Source: Streptomyces violaceusniger Tu 4113
Lineage (GTDB): Bacteria; Actinomycetota; Actinomycetes; Streptomycetales; Streptomycetaceae
Assembly (NCBI RefSeq): GCF_000147815.2
Contig: NC_015957.1
Coordinates: 3,038,001-3,102,000 of the forward strand
DNA length: 64,000 nt
Reading direction: 5' to 3'
The position numbers and the translations under genes are program-made. This document shows positions 10,320-21,783 of this stretch, one piece after another. Under the pieces are notes generated by a model. It had not been told where the DNA came from. It made no database searches and saw only the letters and a program-made list of their open reading frames with translations. Every line of letters begins with the position of its first letter. Position 1 is the first letter of the stretch.

Positions 10320-11672
10320 ATGGTGGATCCGGCGATCCGGAACGCCCGCCTCACGCAGCGCCCCGTACGCGTGCTCGGCCAGGCCCGGTGGGCCGCACAG
10401 ATAGACGTCGTGGTCCGCGATGTCGGGGAGCAGATGGCCCAGCCGCTCCGCGGTGATCTCCGGCCGGGCGCCGTCCGGGCCGTTCACGGCGTACAGCAGC
10501 CGGGCTCCGCGCTCGGTCGCGATCTGCTTCAGCTCGCTCCACAGCGCCAGATCCCCGACGCTGCGGGCCCGGTACAGCAGGGTGAGGTCGCTGCCCTTGC
10601 CCGGCAGTGTCTCGAACAGCGCCCGGATCGGGGTGATCCCGGCCCCGCCCGCGATCATCAGCACCTTGCCCTGGCTGCGCCGCGCCGCGGTCATCGCGCC
10701 GTACGGCCCCTCCGCCCACACCCGCGTCCCCGGCTGCAGCGAGGCCAGCCCGGTGCTGTGGCCGCCCACCGCCTTCACCGTGATCCGCAGCAGCTCCGGC
10801 CGGGGCGGCGCGGAGAGCGAGTACGGATGGGAGCCCCAGCGCATGCCCGGCGCCAGGAACCGCCACCGGAAGAACTGCCCGGCCTGCGCCCCGAGCCGGT
10901 GCAGTTTGCGCCCCTTGATCAGCACCGACACCACCCCGGGCGCCTCGGGCACGACGGCCTCCACCCGCATCCGGTGCCGCAGATTCAGCCGCAGCGGCAC
11001 CAGCAGCCGGTACCAGACCGCCAGCGCGGTGACCGTGCCGTACAGCGCGTACCAGGCGGTCTCCGCGGTCTTGTTCCCGACGAACTCCGCACCGGTCGCG
11101 AGCTGGTGCCAGAACGTCAGGAAGACCGCGGCGTAGGTGAGCAGATGCAGGTAGTACCAGACCTCGTACGGCATCCGGCGGCGCACCATCCCGGCCGAGA
11201 TCAGCCCGATCACCACCAGGATCGCGGTGCCGACCGTCGCCTTGATCATGTCCGGGTAGTCCGTGACCACGGTCACGGACTGGTCGACGAAGCCGGTGCC
11301 GGCCTGCTCCGCGTATCCCGCGATGATCAGCCCGACATGCGCCACGATCAGGCACAGCGCGTACCGCCCGCTCATCGCGTGCCAGCGCGCCACCCGGTCC
11401 GACCCCACCCGCCGCTCCAGCGCCGGAACGCGCGCCATCTGCAGGACGACGAGGGCCAGGACGTAGCCGCCGAGCAGCCCGCTGAGCCGCCCGGCGTGGG
11501 TCAGCCACTGCGCGGTGCCCTCGACGTTCGGAGTGTTCTGCCACCACAGCGACAGCACCGCCGCCGCGCCCGCCCAGCTCAGCAGGATCAACGGCACGGC
11601 TGGCGAACGGCGAGGCTGGATGCGGCGCATGGCCTGCCGCCGCCCGGCCCGGCTGTTCAGTAGCGTCGTCAC
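10302..11672 (-). CDS. Ferric reductase-like membrane flavoprotein (ferredoxin-NADP reductase type)
   Basis: About 456 residues. The N-terminal half has six hydrophobic helices with paired histidines in helices that would hold b-type haem (WHAMSGRY, VAHVGL, YYLHLL, FWHQL). The C-terminal half is a flavin/NAD(P)H reductase: HPYSLSAPP for FAD binding, MIAGGAGITPIRAL for the pyridine nucleotide, and VYLCGPPGLAEHA at the end. Electrons would go from NAD(P)H through FAD and haem to an acceptor outside, plausibly the flavinylated FMN-binding protein. GTG start with a strong GGGAAGGGG ribosome site 7 bases upstream; the longer upstream frame lacks one. This gene, FMN-binding and apbE form one functional set. 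Confidence 0.9.
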   Translation of the reverse strand: MTTLLNSRAGRRQAMRRIQPRRSPAVPLILLSWAGAAAVLSLWWQNTPNVEGTAQWLTHAGRLSGLLGGYVLALVVLQMARVPALERRVGSDRVARWHAMSGRYALCLIVAHVGLIIAGYAEQAGTGFVDQSVTVVTDYPDMIKATVGTAILVVIGLISAGMVRRRMPYEVWYYLHLLTYAAVFLTFWHQLATGAEFVGNKTAETAWYALYGTVTALAVWYRLLVPLRLNLRHRMRVEAVVPEAPGVVSVLIKGRKLHRLGAQAGQFFRWRFLAPGMRWGSHPYSLSAPPRPELLRITVKAVGGHSTGLASLQPGTRVWAEGPYGAMTAARRSQGKVLMIAGGAGITPIRALFETLPGKGSDLTLLYRARSVGDLALWSELKQIATERGARLLYAVNGPDGARPEITAERLGHLLPDIADHDVYLCGPPGLAEHAYGALREAGVPDRRIHHESFEL

Positions 11673-11804
11673 GCCTGTCCCCTTCCCTTGGGCTCCGGCG
11701 CAAGGGAATACGGCCGCGAACGCGGGATGACTCAAAGGCCGACGGGATTCACAGGTTTCGGTCGGGGTTCACAGGTTCGGGGCCGGAATCACAGGTTCCG
11801 GGAG

Positions 11805-12665
11805 TCACCGGCGGTGGCGGCGTACGGGCATCCGCAGGTCGCTCACCACCGGCAGATGGTCGGACGCCTCCGGGTCCGCCGTGACCACCTGGGCGGTGAG
11901 CGGGCCCAGGTCGCGGGAGGCGAGGTGGAAGTCGATACGGGCGTGCGGGTCGAGGGCGTCGTAGGTGAAGCCGTCGCCGCTGCCGGCCCGCGGCCATACG
12001 TCGTCGAGCGCGCCGGTCAGGATCCCGATCTCCGGGGTCTCGGGCGTGGCGTTCAGGTCACCGACCAGGACGGTGTGTTCGGGGGAGGACCCGAGGAGCT
12101 CGACGATCCGGGCTGCCTGTCGCTCGCGCTCCTTGTTGTCGTCGTGCTGCAGATGCGTCACGGCGAACTCGACGCAGGTGCCGCGCACATCCAGCGTGGC
12201 CTGGAGCAGGCCGCGCTGCTCATGGCCGGGGACGAGCGGAAGGTGGGTGTTGGTCCACGACCGGATCGGCCCGCGGGAGAGCACCGCGGTGCCGTACTGA
12301 CGGCGCGGCCGCCCGGGCTCCTCCGGGTCCAAGTCGAGGTTGGCACCGAAGGCGTGCTGCATGCCCAGCCGCTCGGCGAGCCACGCGGGCTGGTCGACGA
12401 AGCCGCTGCGCTTCCAGTACCGGTCGACCTCCTGCAGGCCGATGACGTCCACCCGCAGGTCCTCGATCACCCGGGCGACGCGTTCCAGGTCCAGTACGTC
12501 GGCGGGGCCGGCGCCGTGGTGGATGTTGAACGTGGCCACGCGCAGCCGCCGCGGATCCGTGGCGGCTGCCGCCGCCCCGGAGGTCCCGGCGGCGGCCGCG
12601 GCGCCGAGGCCGGCCGCCACGGCGAGGAATCTGCGTCGACTGGGGGCAGTATTCAGGTGGTTCAT
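11805..12665 (-). CDS. Tat-exported endonuclease/exonuclease/phosphatase family protein
   Basis: 286 residues. The N-terminus has a twin-arginine signal (SRRRFLAVAAGLGAAAAAG, Arg10-Arg12) followed by an Ala-rich segment, so it is secreted. The mature part has the EEP fold: VATFNIHHG (metal/Asn), IGLQEVD (catalytic Glu), VGDLNATPETPE (Asp/Asn) and the terminal SDHLPVV (Asp-His). The family includes extracellular nucleases, sphingomyelinases and inositol phosphatases, and the substrate is not readable from sequence. ATG at 12665 was chosen because it starts the Tat signal. A longer frame upstream encodes nothing signal-like. Confidence 0.85.
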   Translation of the reverse strand: MNHLNTAPSRRRFLAVAAGLGAAAAAGTSGAAAAATDPRRLRVATFNIHHGAGPADVLDLERVARVIEDLRVDVIGLQEVDRYWKRSGFVDQPAWLAERLGMQHAFGANLDLDPEEPGRPRRQYGTAVLSRGPIRSWTNTHLPLVPGHEQRGLLQATLDVRGTCVEFAVTHLQHDDNKERERQAARIVELLGSSPEHTVLVGDLNATPETPEIGILTGALDDVWPRAGSGDGFTYDALDPHARIDFHLASRDLGPLTAQVVTADPEASDHLPVVSDLRMPVRRHRR

Positions 12666-12775
12666 GGCGGTCAGCGTGCGTTCCGGTTCCGAACGTCGTC
12701 CCACGACGCCATGAACGGCCCTGGGCGGGCGGGAGTCGTCGTCGCGTTCCACCTGCCAGGGAACCGCGAACGATG

Positions 12776-13018
12776 TCACCGATGGTCGAACTTGATCGGG
12801 TAGGACACCGTAGAGCGCGGTATGGGCTGCTTCTTGCTGCCCTTCCCGCTCTTGGTGCCTTTCCCGTCGTCCTTCTTCTTGTCGAAGTGGACCGGGTACC
12901 GGGCCGTCTGATGCGGATTCGGCGACTTGCCGTCGCGGGTGTTGCCGTCACCATGGTTGTTGATCACCATCACCCCCACCACGATCGCGCCGAGCACCAT
13001 CATCTGCTTCTTCTGCAC
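12776..13018 (-). CDS. Small single-pass membrane protein with paired YPxxFD motifs
   Basis: Not a family I recognise. The 80-residue product begins with a membrane helix (MMVLGAIVVGVMVI, about residues 6-20) and continues with a Lys/Gly/Asp-rich hydrophilic part. Two copies of a short motif stand out: ARYPVHFDKK and VSYPIKFDHR, the second at the very C-terminus. GTG at 13018 has a good ribosome site (AAGGGGAG, 9 bases upstream). An ATG 17 codons earlier does not. It ends 110 bases beyond the secreted phosphatase start, on the same strand. Confidence 0.6.
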   Translation of the reverse strand: MQKKQMMVLGAIVVGVMVINNHGDGNTRDGKSPNPHQTARYPVHFDKKKDDGKGTKSGKGSKKQPIPRSTVSYPIKFDHR

Positions 13019-13158
13019 GGGCCCCGACTCCCCTTCGGTCCGCAGCTCTGTCTCCCCAGCACCGACCATGGTGACATCACCGCATCAGCCATACGAGTCG
13101 TCCGGCAGCGTGACAACCTCGTCGTCACGCGGGCCGGTTGCGCCGGGGGTGCCGGACC

Positions 13159-13701
13159 TCAGGTCCTGCGCTTGAAATCGCTCGTGGGGATGTCGACCGT
13201 GCTGCCATCCCTCAGATGAAGCGTGACGGTCTCGCCGTAGGCGTATTCGTCCCGGGATGCGTAGCTGTCGTCCTTCGGGCGTGTCAGCAGCGTGCACTGA
13301 CCGATGAAGGGGTCGATGATCAGGTAGATCGGCACGCCGAAGTGTGCGTACTGTCGCACCTTGACCGCGTAATCGTTGCCGTCGTTTTTGGTGGAGACGA
13401 TCTCGACGGCGGCCAGGATGTCCTCGTACGAGTAAGGCTCGACCGCGCCCTCCTCGAGGATCGTGACATCCGGTACGCGAGGGGGCTCTCCGGGGAACTG
13501 GATCAGTACGTCGGACAGCAGGCGGGACTTGTCGATTCCGGCAGCCATGGCGGCCATCTGGACGTCGAGGATGGTCCAGCTCTGAATGCTGCTCTGCGGC
13601 GTCATGACGATGTGGCCCCCCACGACCTCGATCTTGAAGCCCTCGAACTGTGCTGCGGCGCGCTCAGCCGTCTGCCGGAGGATGTCGTCCTGGACGCTCA
13701 T
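13159..13701 (-). CDS. Uma2 family (DUF820) PD-(D/E)XK nuclease-like protein
   Basis: 180 residues matching the Uma2/DUF820 family that is abundant in Streptomyces and cyanobacteria. Core nuclease-fold segments are PRVPDVTILEEG (Asp), AAVEIVSTKND (Glu-x-Ser in place of Glu-x-Lys) and DYAVKVRQYAHFGVPIYLIID, the typical signature. ATG at 13701 follows a strong GGGGAGG ribosome site. The family's function is unknown; DNA cleavage is assumed from the fold only. It diverges from argG, and the argG operator lies in the shared gap. Confidence 0.85.
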   Translation of the reverse strand: MSVQDDILRQTAERAAAQFEGFKIEVVGGHIVMTPQSSIQSWTILDVQMAAMAAGIDKSRLLSDVLIQFPGEPPRVPDVTILEEGAVEPYSYEDILAAVEIVSTKNDGNDYAVKVRQYAHFGVPIYLIIDPFIGQCTLLTRPKDDSYASRDEYAYGETVTLHLRDGSTVDIPTSDFKRRT

Positions 13702-13798
13702 GCTGGTTACCTCCCCTTTCGGGCACCTGATACCGGCATCGTAGTGCCGCTGCCCGACGCCCTCCCGCCCTCCGTTTTGACGAACCATGCGGTCCAGT

Positions 13799-13824
13799 GC
13801 ATACTTATGCCTAAGCACGCATGG
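13799..13824 (+). promoter_or_regulatory. ARG box (ArgR operator) of argG
   Basis: GCATACTTATGC at 13799-13810 is a near-perfect palindrome of the ARG-box type. It is followed after two bases by a second, weaker half-match AAGCACGCATGG. It lies 43-28 bases before the argG GTG start, where bound ArgR would block initiation. It fits the Streptomyces operator pattern better than the site at argC. Confidence 0.75.
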
Positions 13825-13852
13825 ATCGTCAGTGGATCGTCAGGAGGCACCC

Positions 13853-16643
<2,791 letters not shown>

Positions 16644-16666
16644 AAGGGAGAGGTGGGGACCAAGCC

Positions 16667-17656
16667 ATGGGTTTCGAACGACTCGCGAAGATCGCGACCC
16701 CCGGGGCGGGGGCGGCCCGGATCGGGCTCGGCCTGGCCGCGGTCGGCCGCCCCGCCTATATCAACCTCGGCCGGGACCGGGACCTCCCGGCCGAGCGCCC
16801 GGTCGAGGTGATGCGGCAGCGCAGCCAGGAGCTGCTGGACGCCGCGTACGCCGCCGGGGTGCGCTATCTGGACGCGGCGCGCTCGTACGGCCGGGCCGAG
16901 GAGTTCCTCGCCGGCTGGCTGCGCGACCGCCCCGATGCCGCGCGGAACGTGGTGGTCGGCTCCAAGTGGGGCTATACGTACGTCGCCGACTGGCGTACCG
17001 ACGCCGAGACGCACGAGGTCAAGGACCATGGCGTCCGGACCTTCGAGCGGCAGCGCGGGCTGACCGACGCGCTGCTCGGCGACCGGCTGGACCTGTACCA
17101 GATCCACTCGGTGACCCCCGACAGCCCCGCCCTCACCGACCGCGAACTGCAGGCGCGGCTGGCGGAGCTGGCCGCCGAGGGGGTCACGGTCGGCGTGTCC
17201 ACCAGCGGTCCGCGCCAGGCCGAGGCGATCCGCGCGGCGCTCGCCGTGGAGGTCGAAGGGCGCCCGCTCTTCCGTACCGTCCAGTCCACCTACAACCTGC
17301 TGGAGCCCTCGGCCGGGGCGGCGCTGGCCGAGGCCCATGCGGCGGGCCGGGCGGTCATCGTCAAGGAAGCCGTGGCCAACGGCCGGCTCACCGAGGCGGC
17401 CGAGCGGCTTCCGGCGGCCCTGCGCCAGGTGGCCGAGGAGACGGGCGCGACTCCGGACGCCGTCGCGCTGGCCGCGGTCCTGCACCGCCCCTGGGTGACC
17501 GTCGTCCTCTCCGGCGCCGCCACCACGGCCCAACTGCGCTCGAATCTGGCCGCCGCCGACCTCCGCCTGGACGAGCGCCGGCTCACCGAGCTGGAGCGGC
17601 TGGCCGAAACTCCGGAGACCTACTGGCACCACCGCTCCGAGCTGCCCTGGTCCTGA
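16667..17656 (+). CDS. Aldo/keto reductase
   Basis: 329 residues, NADPH-dependent oxidoreductase with the TIM-barrel AKR pattern. The catalytic tetrad can be read as Asp and Tyr in YLDAARSYGRAEE (about residues 66-78), Lys in VGSKWGY near residue 105, and His in YQIHSVTP near residue 147. C-terminal VLSGAATTAQLRSNL contacts the cofactor phosphate. The ribosome site GGGAGAGGTGGGG is strong. Substrate unknown. It follows argH directly, but the gap carries a tandem duplication and a new ribosome site, so co-transcription is possible but not required. Confidence 0.9.
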   Translation: MGFERLAKIATPGAGAARIGLGLAAVGRPAYINLGRDRDLPAERPVEVMRQRSQELLDAAYAAGVRYLDAARSYGRAEEFLAGWLRDRPDAARNVVVGSKWGYTYVADWRTDAETHEVKDHGVRTFERQRGLTDALLGDRLDLYQIHSVTPDSPALTDRELQARLAELAAEGVTVGVSTSGPRQAEAIRAALAVEVEGRPLFRTVQSTYNLLEPSAGAALAEAHAAGRAVIVKEAVANGRLTEAAERLPAALRQVAEETGATPDAVALAAVLHRPWVTVVLSGAATTAQLRSNLAAADLRLDERRLTELERLAETPETYWHHRSELPWS

Positions 17657-17680
17657 CGGATCCTGACGGATCCGGGCAGC

Positions 17681-18508
17681 TCAGAGCGCGCTCAGGAACG
17701 AACGGACCGCGCGGGCGTACGGCCGAGGCGCGTCGTCGTGGATCCAGTGACCGCACCCGGCGAATTCGCGGAGCCTCGTGTTGGGGCGGCGGGCGGCCAT
17801 CTCGTGGGCGTGGCCCGGCGGCAGCAGCGAGCTGTGCTCGCCGCGCATCAGCAGCGCGGGGCAGGAGGAGCCCAGCCAGTCGTCCCAGAAGTCACCGCAC
17901 ATGGCCTGCTGGGACGCCATCATATGGCTGGGCTCGAACAGCAGCCGCCAGCCGCCGGTTTGGGGGTCCCGTTCGGCGCTGTCGAGGAAGTACGAGGCGT
18001 CCGGGATGCCCCGGGACTCGATGTCGGAGCGCAGCTTCTCCCGGTCCACGGCCCAGGTCGGCCACCCCGAGACGTCGAGCACCGGATGGCTGACCACCGG
18101 ACGGTCCGTCACCGCGCCGATGTCCTCGACGACGAGCGCGCTCACCAGGTCCGGATGGCGGGCGGCCAGGGCGTACGCGCCGACCGCGCCGGTGGAGTGG
18201 GCGACGACCGGGACCGGGCCCAGGTGCAGCTCCCGCAGCAGCGCGGCGGCATCGGCCACGTACTCGTCCAGCGTGAACGGGCCACCGCCACCGGTCAGCC
18301 CGTGCCCCCGCTGATCGAGGGCGATCACCCGCCGCTCGGGGGCGAGGGCGGCGGCCAGGGGCGCGTACATCCTGCCCCGGCCGAAGTGGCCGTGCAGGGC
18401 CAGCACCGGGTCGCCCGGTCCGCCGAAATCGGTCAGGGCGAATCGCCGACCGCGCAGCGTCAGGAAGTCGGGGGAGGGCACGGTCACTGTGGTCACCCGC
18501 GGCACCAT
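17681..18508 (-). CDS. Alpha/beta hydrolase
   Basis: 275 residues. Oxyanion region LALHGHFGRG near residue 38, nucleophile serine in VAHSTGAVGA near residue 107, Asp region LLMRGEHSSLLPPG near residue 220, and catalytic His in CGHWIHDDAP near the C-terminus. The last helix RAVRSFLSAL is typical of the fold. The sequence suits an esterase, lactonase or C-C hydrolase of small substrates and cannot be narrowed. ATG at the extreme 5' end has no ribosome site, suggesting a leaderless transcript. It converges with the aldo/keto reductase. Confidence 0.88.
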   Translation of the reverse strand: MVPRVTTVTVPSPDFLTLRGRRFALTDFGGPGDPVLALHGHFGRGRMYAPLAAALAPERRVIALDQRGHGLTGGGGPFTLDEYVADAAALLRELHLGPVPVVAHSTGAVGAYALAARHPDLVSALVVEDIGAVTDRPVVSHPVLDVSGWPTWAVDREKLRSDIESRGIPDASYFLDSAERDPQTGGWRLLFEPSHMMASQQAMCGDFWDDWLGSSCPALLMRGEHSSLLPPGHAHEMAARRPNTRLREFAGCGHWIHDDAPRPYARAVRSFLSAL

Positions 18509-18628
18509 AGTGCCCGGGCCCGGTGGTGACCAGCGGGTAGCGGAATCAGATCTTCCGCCACGATGCCGACGGGCGACGCCGACCGGAGCCGACAGCTCGC
18601 CGTGCCCGGCGGGTTGGCCGGAACTCCA

Positions 18629-18905
18629 GGCGACAGCGGTTCCGCCGGAGCGGAGACGGCGGATTCGCCCGAACGTGCGAGGGCGGCGGCTCGCCGGGGC
18701 GGCGGGACGGCGGCCGGGCCGAACGTGAGGCGGCGGTTTCGCCGGAAGGTGCGGCGACGGCGGTCCGCATCAACGTGCAGCCACGGCGGCGCGCCCGAAC
18801 GCGTAAAGGCCGGGCCGTCACCCGCGGTGAGCCGACGACCCGCGACGGGCGGGCCGTGCCGCTCGCCGCTCGACAGAGCCTTGGCGATTCGCCCGAAACG
18901 TCAGG
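18629..18905. repeat. Degenerate 26-bp tandem repeat array in a 390-base gene-free gap
   Basis: Between the hydrolase start and the acyltransferase stop I see no gene. About seven units follow each other with a period of 26 (once 22): starts near 18629, 18655, 18681, 18707, 18729, 18755, 18781. The core is ACGGCGGNTTCGCCCGAACGTGC. A further copy (TTGGCGATTCGCCCGAAACG) overlaps the acyltransferase stop codon at about 18880-18905. Each core has partial dyad symmetry (GGCG..TTCGCC). Confidence 0.65.
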
Positions 18906-19581
18906 CGGCCGCCTTCGCCTTCGCCTTCGTGGCGTAGATGTCCACGTACTCCTGACCCGACAGCCGCATCACGTGGCTCATCACCTCGTCGGTCACGGCC
19001 CGCAGCACATAGCGGTCGCGGTCCATGCCCTCGTAGCGGGTGAACTCCAGCGGCTCGCCGAAGCGGACCCGCACCCGGCCCGGCCGCGGCAGCCCCTTGC
19101 CGCCCGGCTGGATCCGGTCGGTCCCGATCATCGCGAACGGCACCACGGGCGCGCCGGTCATCAGCGCGAGGCGGGCGATACCGGTACGGCCGCGGTAGAG
19201 GCGGCCGTCGGGGGAGCGGGTGCCCTCGGGGTAGATGCCGAAGACCCGGCCCTCCTCCAGCACCCGGCGCCCTGTCATCAGCGCCGCGACACCGCCGCGT
19301 CCGCCGTCCCGGTCCACCGGGATCATGCCGACACCGGTGAAGAACCAGGCCATCAGCCGGCCCTTGACGCCCTTGCCCGTGACGTACTCGTCCTTGCCGA
19401 TGAAGAAGACCTGACGGTCACAGACCAGCGGCAGGATCATCGAATCGATGAAGGTGAGATGGTTTCCGGCGAGGATCACCGGGCCCGAGCCCGGAATGCC
19501 CTCGGCCCCCTCGACCCGTGGGCGGAACATCAGGCGCATCAGCGGACCGAGTACTGCCTTCAGAAACGCGAATCGGGACAC
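18901..19581 (-). CDS. 1-acyl-sn-glycerol-3-phosphate acyltransferase family protein (PlsC-like)
   Basis: Adds the second fatty acyl chain in phospholipid synthesis, or an analogous acyl transfer, at the inner face of the membrane. 226 residues. Motif I NHLTFID (His41, Asp46) is the catalytic NHx4D. GMIPVDRDGG corresponds to block II, and IYPEGTRSPDG near residue 117 to block III. MRLMFRPRV near residue 14 is amphipathic. The C-terminus is a basic AKAKAAA tail. GTG start with GGAGG close upstream; a longer frame of 41 residues has no ribosome site. It diverges from the glycerophosphodiesterase, a related lipid function. Confidence 0.9.
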   Translation of the reverse strand: MSRFAFLKAVLGPLMRLMFRPRVEGAEGIPGSGPVILAGNHLTFIDSMILPLVCDRQVFFIGKDEYVTGKGVKGRLMAWFFTGVGMIPVDRDGGRGGVAALMTGRRVLEEGRVFGIYPEGTRSPDGRLYRGRTGIARLALMTGAPVVPFAMIGTDRIQPGGKGLPRPGRVRVRFGEPLEFTRYEGMDRDRYVLRAVTDEVMSHVMRLSGQEYVDIYATKAKAKAAA

Positions 19582-19813
19582 GGGTCCTCCGGTCGGGGTC
19601 AAGGTCTGGGACGCACCGTTGTACGGTCCGTCAACCTCGTACCGCACCGGAGCGCCGATGAGGACGATACTCGCCGGTTGCGCCCCGGCGCACACCAGGT
19701 TCACCCACCTGGTACGCAGTGTTGACCCGCGTTCCCTCCGCGTTTCGTCCGATGTCTCCCGCAGGAAAGCCGCCCACGCCTACCATCAGCCCATCTTCTG
19801 ACTGGATTTGACA

Positions 19814-19826
19814 GGTGTTGAACACC
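19814..19826 (+). promoter_or_regulatory. GGTGTTGAACACC palindrome before the phosphodiesterase gene
   Basis: A perfect inverted repeat (GGTGTT-G-AACACC) directly after TTGACA (19808-19813) and 16 bases before the next ATG start. Its position between a possible -35 and the ribosome site suits an operator. The regulator is unknown. Confidence 0.4.
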
Positions 19827-19842
19827 ACATCAAGGAGTGCAG

Positions 19843-21012
19843 ATGGAGCGGGAGCAACAGCCCGGACGGCGCGCCCTTCTGGGGGCCGCGGCCCTCGGTG
19901 CGGGAGCGGTGGCGCTGAGCGGTGCGGGCACGGCGACGGCCGCGGGCACGCAGCCGGCGCCGGGCGCGGCGGCTGCCGCGGGGACGTCCGGCCGGGGCCA
20001 TGAGCTGCCGGTTCCCACCGTGATCGGCCACCGTGGCGCCAGCGGCTACCGGCCCGAGCACACCCTCGGCTCCTACCAGCTCGCCCTCGACATGGGCGCG
20101 GACATCGTCGAGCAGGACCTGGTCCCCACCAAGGACGGCCATCTGGTCTGCCGCCACGAGAACGACATCACGGCCACCACGGATGTCTCCGCGCACCCGG
20201 AGTTCGCCGACCGCAAGACCACCAAGACGGTCGACGGCACCAAGCTCACCGGCTGGTTCACCGAGGACTTCACCCTCGCCGAGCTGAAGACGCTGCGCGC
20301 CAAGGAGCGCATCCCGGGCAACCGTCAGCGCAACACCCTCTACGACGGCCGCTGGGAGGTGCCCACCTTCGAAGAGGTGCTCCAGTGGGCCGAGCGCGAG
20401 GGCCGCAGGCGCGGCCGCCGGGTGTGGCTGTACGTGGAGACCAAGCACCCCACCTACTTCCGCAAGCTGGGCCTGGGCCTCGAGGAGCCGCTGGCCAAGC
20501 TGCTGCGCCGGTACGGCCGCCACAAGAAGGACGCGGCGCTGTTCCTCCAGTCCTTCGAGCCGAGCAGCATCCAGCGGCTGCGCAAGCTGGTCGGCACCCC
20601 GTCCGTCGTGCTGCTGTCCACCCTCGACAGCCGGCCCTGGGACTTCGTCGAGGCGAACGACCCGCGTACGGTCGCGGACCTGGTCAAGCCCGAGGGGCTC
20701 AAGTGGATCGCGAGCTACGCCCAGGGCATCGGCCCCGATTTGTCGGTCATCATCCCCCGGACGCCGGACGGCAAGCTGGGCACGCCGACCAGCGTGGTGA
20801 AGGACGCGCACGCGGCGGGGCTGATCCTGCACCCGTACACGATGCGCAACGAGAACACCTTCCTCCCGGCGGACTTCCGCCGCGGCACCGACCCCAACGC
20901 CTACGGTGACGCTTTCGGGGCGTTCAAGGCATACTTCGCGACCGGAATTGACGGCATCTTCTCCGACAACGCGGACACCGCCCTCCTCGCGGCGGCGGAC
21001 TTCCGTAAGTAG
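19843..21012 (+). CDS. Secreted glycerophosphodiester phosphodiesterase
   Basis: Hydrolyses glycerophosphodiesters to glycerol-3-phosphate plus alcohol, scavenging phosphate and glycerol outside the cell. 389 residues. A twin-arginine-style export signal (GRRALLGAAALGAGAVALSG, Arg9-Arg10) is followed by an Ala/Gly-rich stretch. The GDPD domain starts at VIGHRGASGYRPEHT (His63, Arg64), with metal ligands in IVEQDLVPTKDGHLV and a second catalytic His in CRHENDIT. ETKHP and GIFSDNAD fit the later blocks. ATG with AAGGAG 5-6 bases upstream is preferred over a GTG two codons earlier. Confidence 0.92.
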   Translation: MEREQQPGRRALLGAAALGAGAVALSGAGTATAAGTQPAPGAAAAAGTSGRGHELPVPTVIGHRGASGYRPEHTLGSYQLALDMGADIVEQDLVPTKDGHLVCRHENDITATTDVSAHPEFADRKTTKTVDGTKLTGWFTEDFTLAELKTLRAKERIPGNRQRNTLYDGRWEVPTFEEVLQWAEREGRRRGRRVWLYVETKHPTYFRKLGLGLEEPLAKLLRRYGRHKKDAALFLQSFEPSSIQRLRKLVGTPSVVLLSTLDSRPWDFVEANDPRTVADLVKPEGLKWIASYAQGIGPDLSVIIPRTPDGKLGTPTSVVKDAHAAGLILHPYTMRNENTFLPADFRRGTDPNAYGDAFGAFKAYFATGIDGIFSDNADTALLAAADFRK

Positions 21013-21140
21013 TCCGCACCCAGGGGGTGGGTGACGGCGGGGCGGCGCGAGCGTCAAGGCGCGGCCCCGCCGCTTCCCCGGTCGGGTGAGACCACCGTCA
21101 CCCGGCAACCACCGCACGACCCGGCCTCGTCCCGCCCGGC

Positions 21141-21662
21141 ATGGACCTTGTGAAGCAACTGGGCCCGCTGCTGGCCGCCGAAGCGGCGGCCGAGGCATAC
21201 GGCGTCGGCGTCGAGCCCGCCGAACTCGAACAGGCCGTCTGGCTACGGCTGCTGGAGCGCACCCGGGACACCGGACCGCCGCCCCACCCCGCCCGCTGGC
21301 TGCGCCGCGCCGTACGGGCCGAGGTGCGCGGGGCAAGGCGCCGGGCGCGCCGCGAGGTGCCGTACGACCCGATGGCCGGCGGCCCGCTCAGCGGCCCCGA
21401 GCCCCACCCCGCCGAACACGCCGTACTGACCGCGGAGACCCGCCGGACGCTGCGCGCGGTGGTGCGGCGGCTGCCCGGCCGCTGCCCCGCGCTGCTCGCG
21501 GCGATGCTCTCCCGCTCCGACCTCACGTACCGCGAGATCGCGCACCAGTTGGGAATGTCACAGGGCAGTCTGGGCCCGGTACGTTCCCGATGTCTGGCTT
21601 GCCTGCGCAGAATGCTCATGGCGGAGGTTGCGGCTCCTGAACCATGGGGAAAGGAGCGATAG
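21141..21662 (+). CDS. Sigma-70-like factor (region 2/4 remnant, ECF-type)
   Basis: 173 residues, cytoplasmic. The C-terminal half has a sigma region 4 helix-turn-helix: RSDLTYREIAHQLGMSQGSLGPVRSRCLACLRRML, read in parts as LTYREIAHQLGMSQGSLG and PVRSRCLACL. The N-terminal half (ELEQAVWLRLLERTRD...PARWLRRAVRAEVRGARRRA) resembles a reduced region 2. It is compatible with a small ECF sigma factor or a regulator derived from one. No anti-sigma gene adjoins it. The ribosome site before ATG is weak. Confidence 0.75.
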   Translation: MDLVKQLGPLLAAEAAAEAYGVGVEPAELEQAVWLRLLERTRDTGPPPHPARWLRRAVRAEVRGARRRARREVPYDPMAGGPLSGPEPHPAEHAVLTAETRRTLRAVVRRLPGRCPALLAAMLSRSDLTYREIAHQLGMSQGSLGPVRSRCLACLRRMLMAEVAAPEPWGKER

Positions 21663-21783
21663 ACAACCGGCGCCTCGGAGGCGGACGCCCACCATGCGGC
21701 GCCTCCACCCAGGCCATGAACCCTCGGTCGCATTCCTACCCTCACCGCGGCCGGGGGACTGAGAATAGGGGAGGCATGCGCAC

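Noticed and set aside
18629..18905. CRISPR-like array
   Set aside because: Units are directly adjacent, degenerate and without unique spacers, and no cas genes are near.
19690..19720. PHO box before the glycerophosphodiesterase gene
   Set aside because: GTTCACC occurs once, but the second 11-bp direct repeat unit does not match, so PhoP control is not supported by sequence.
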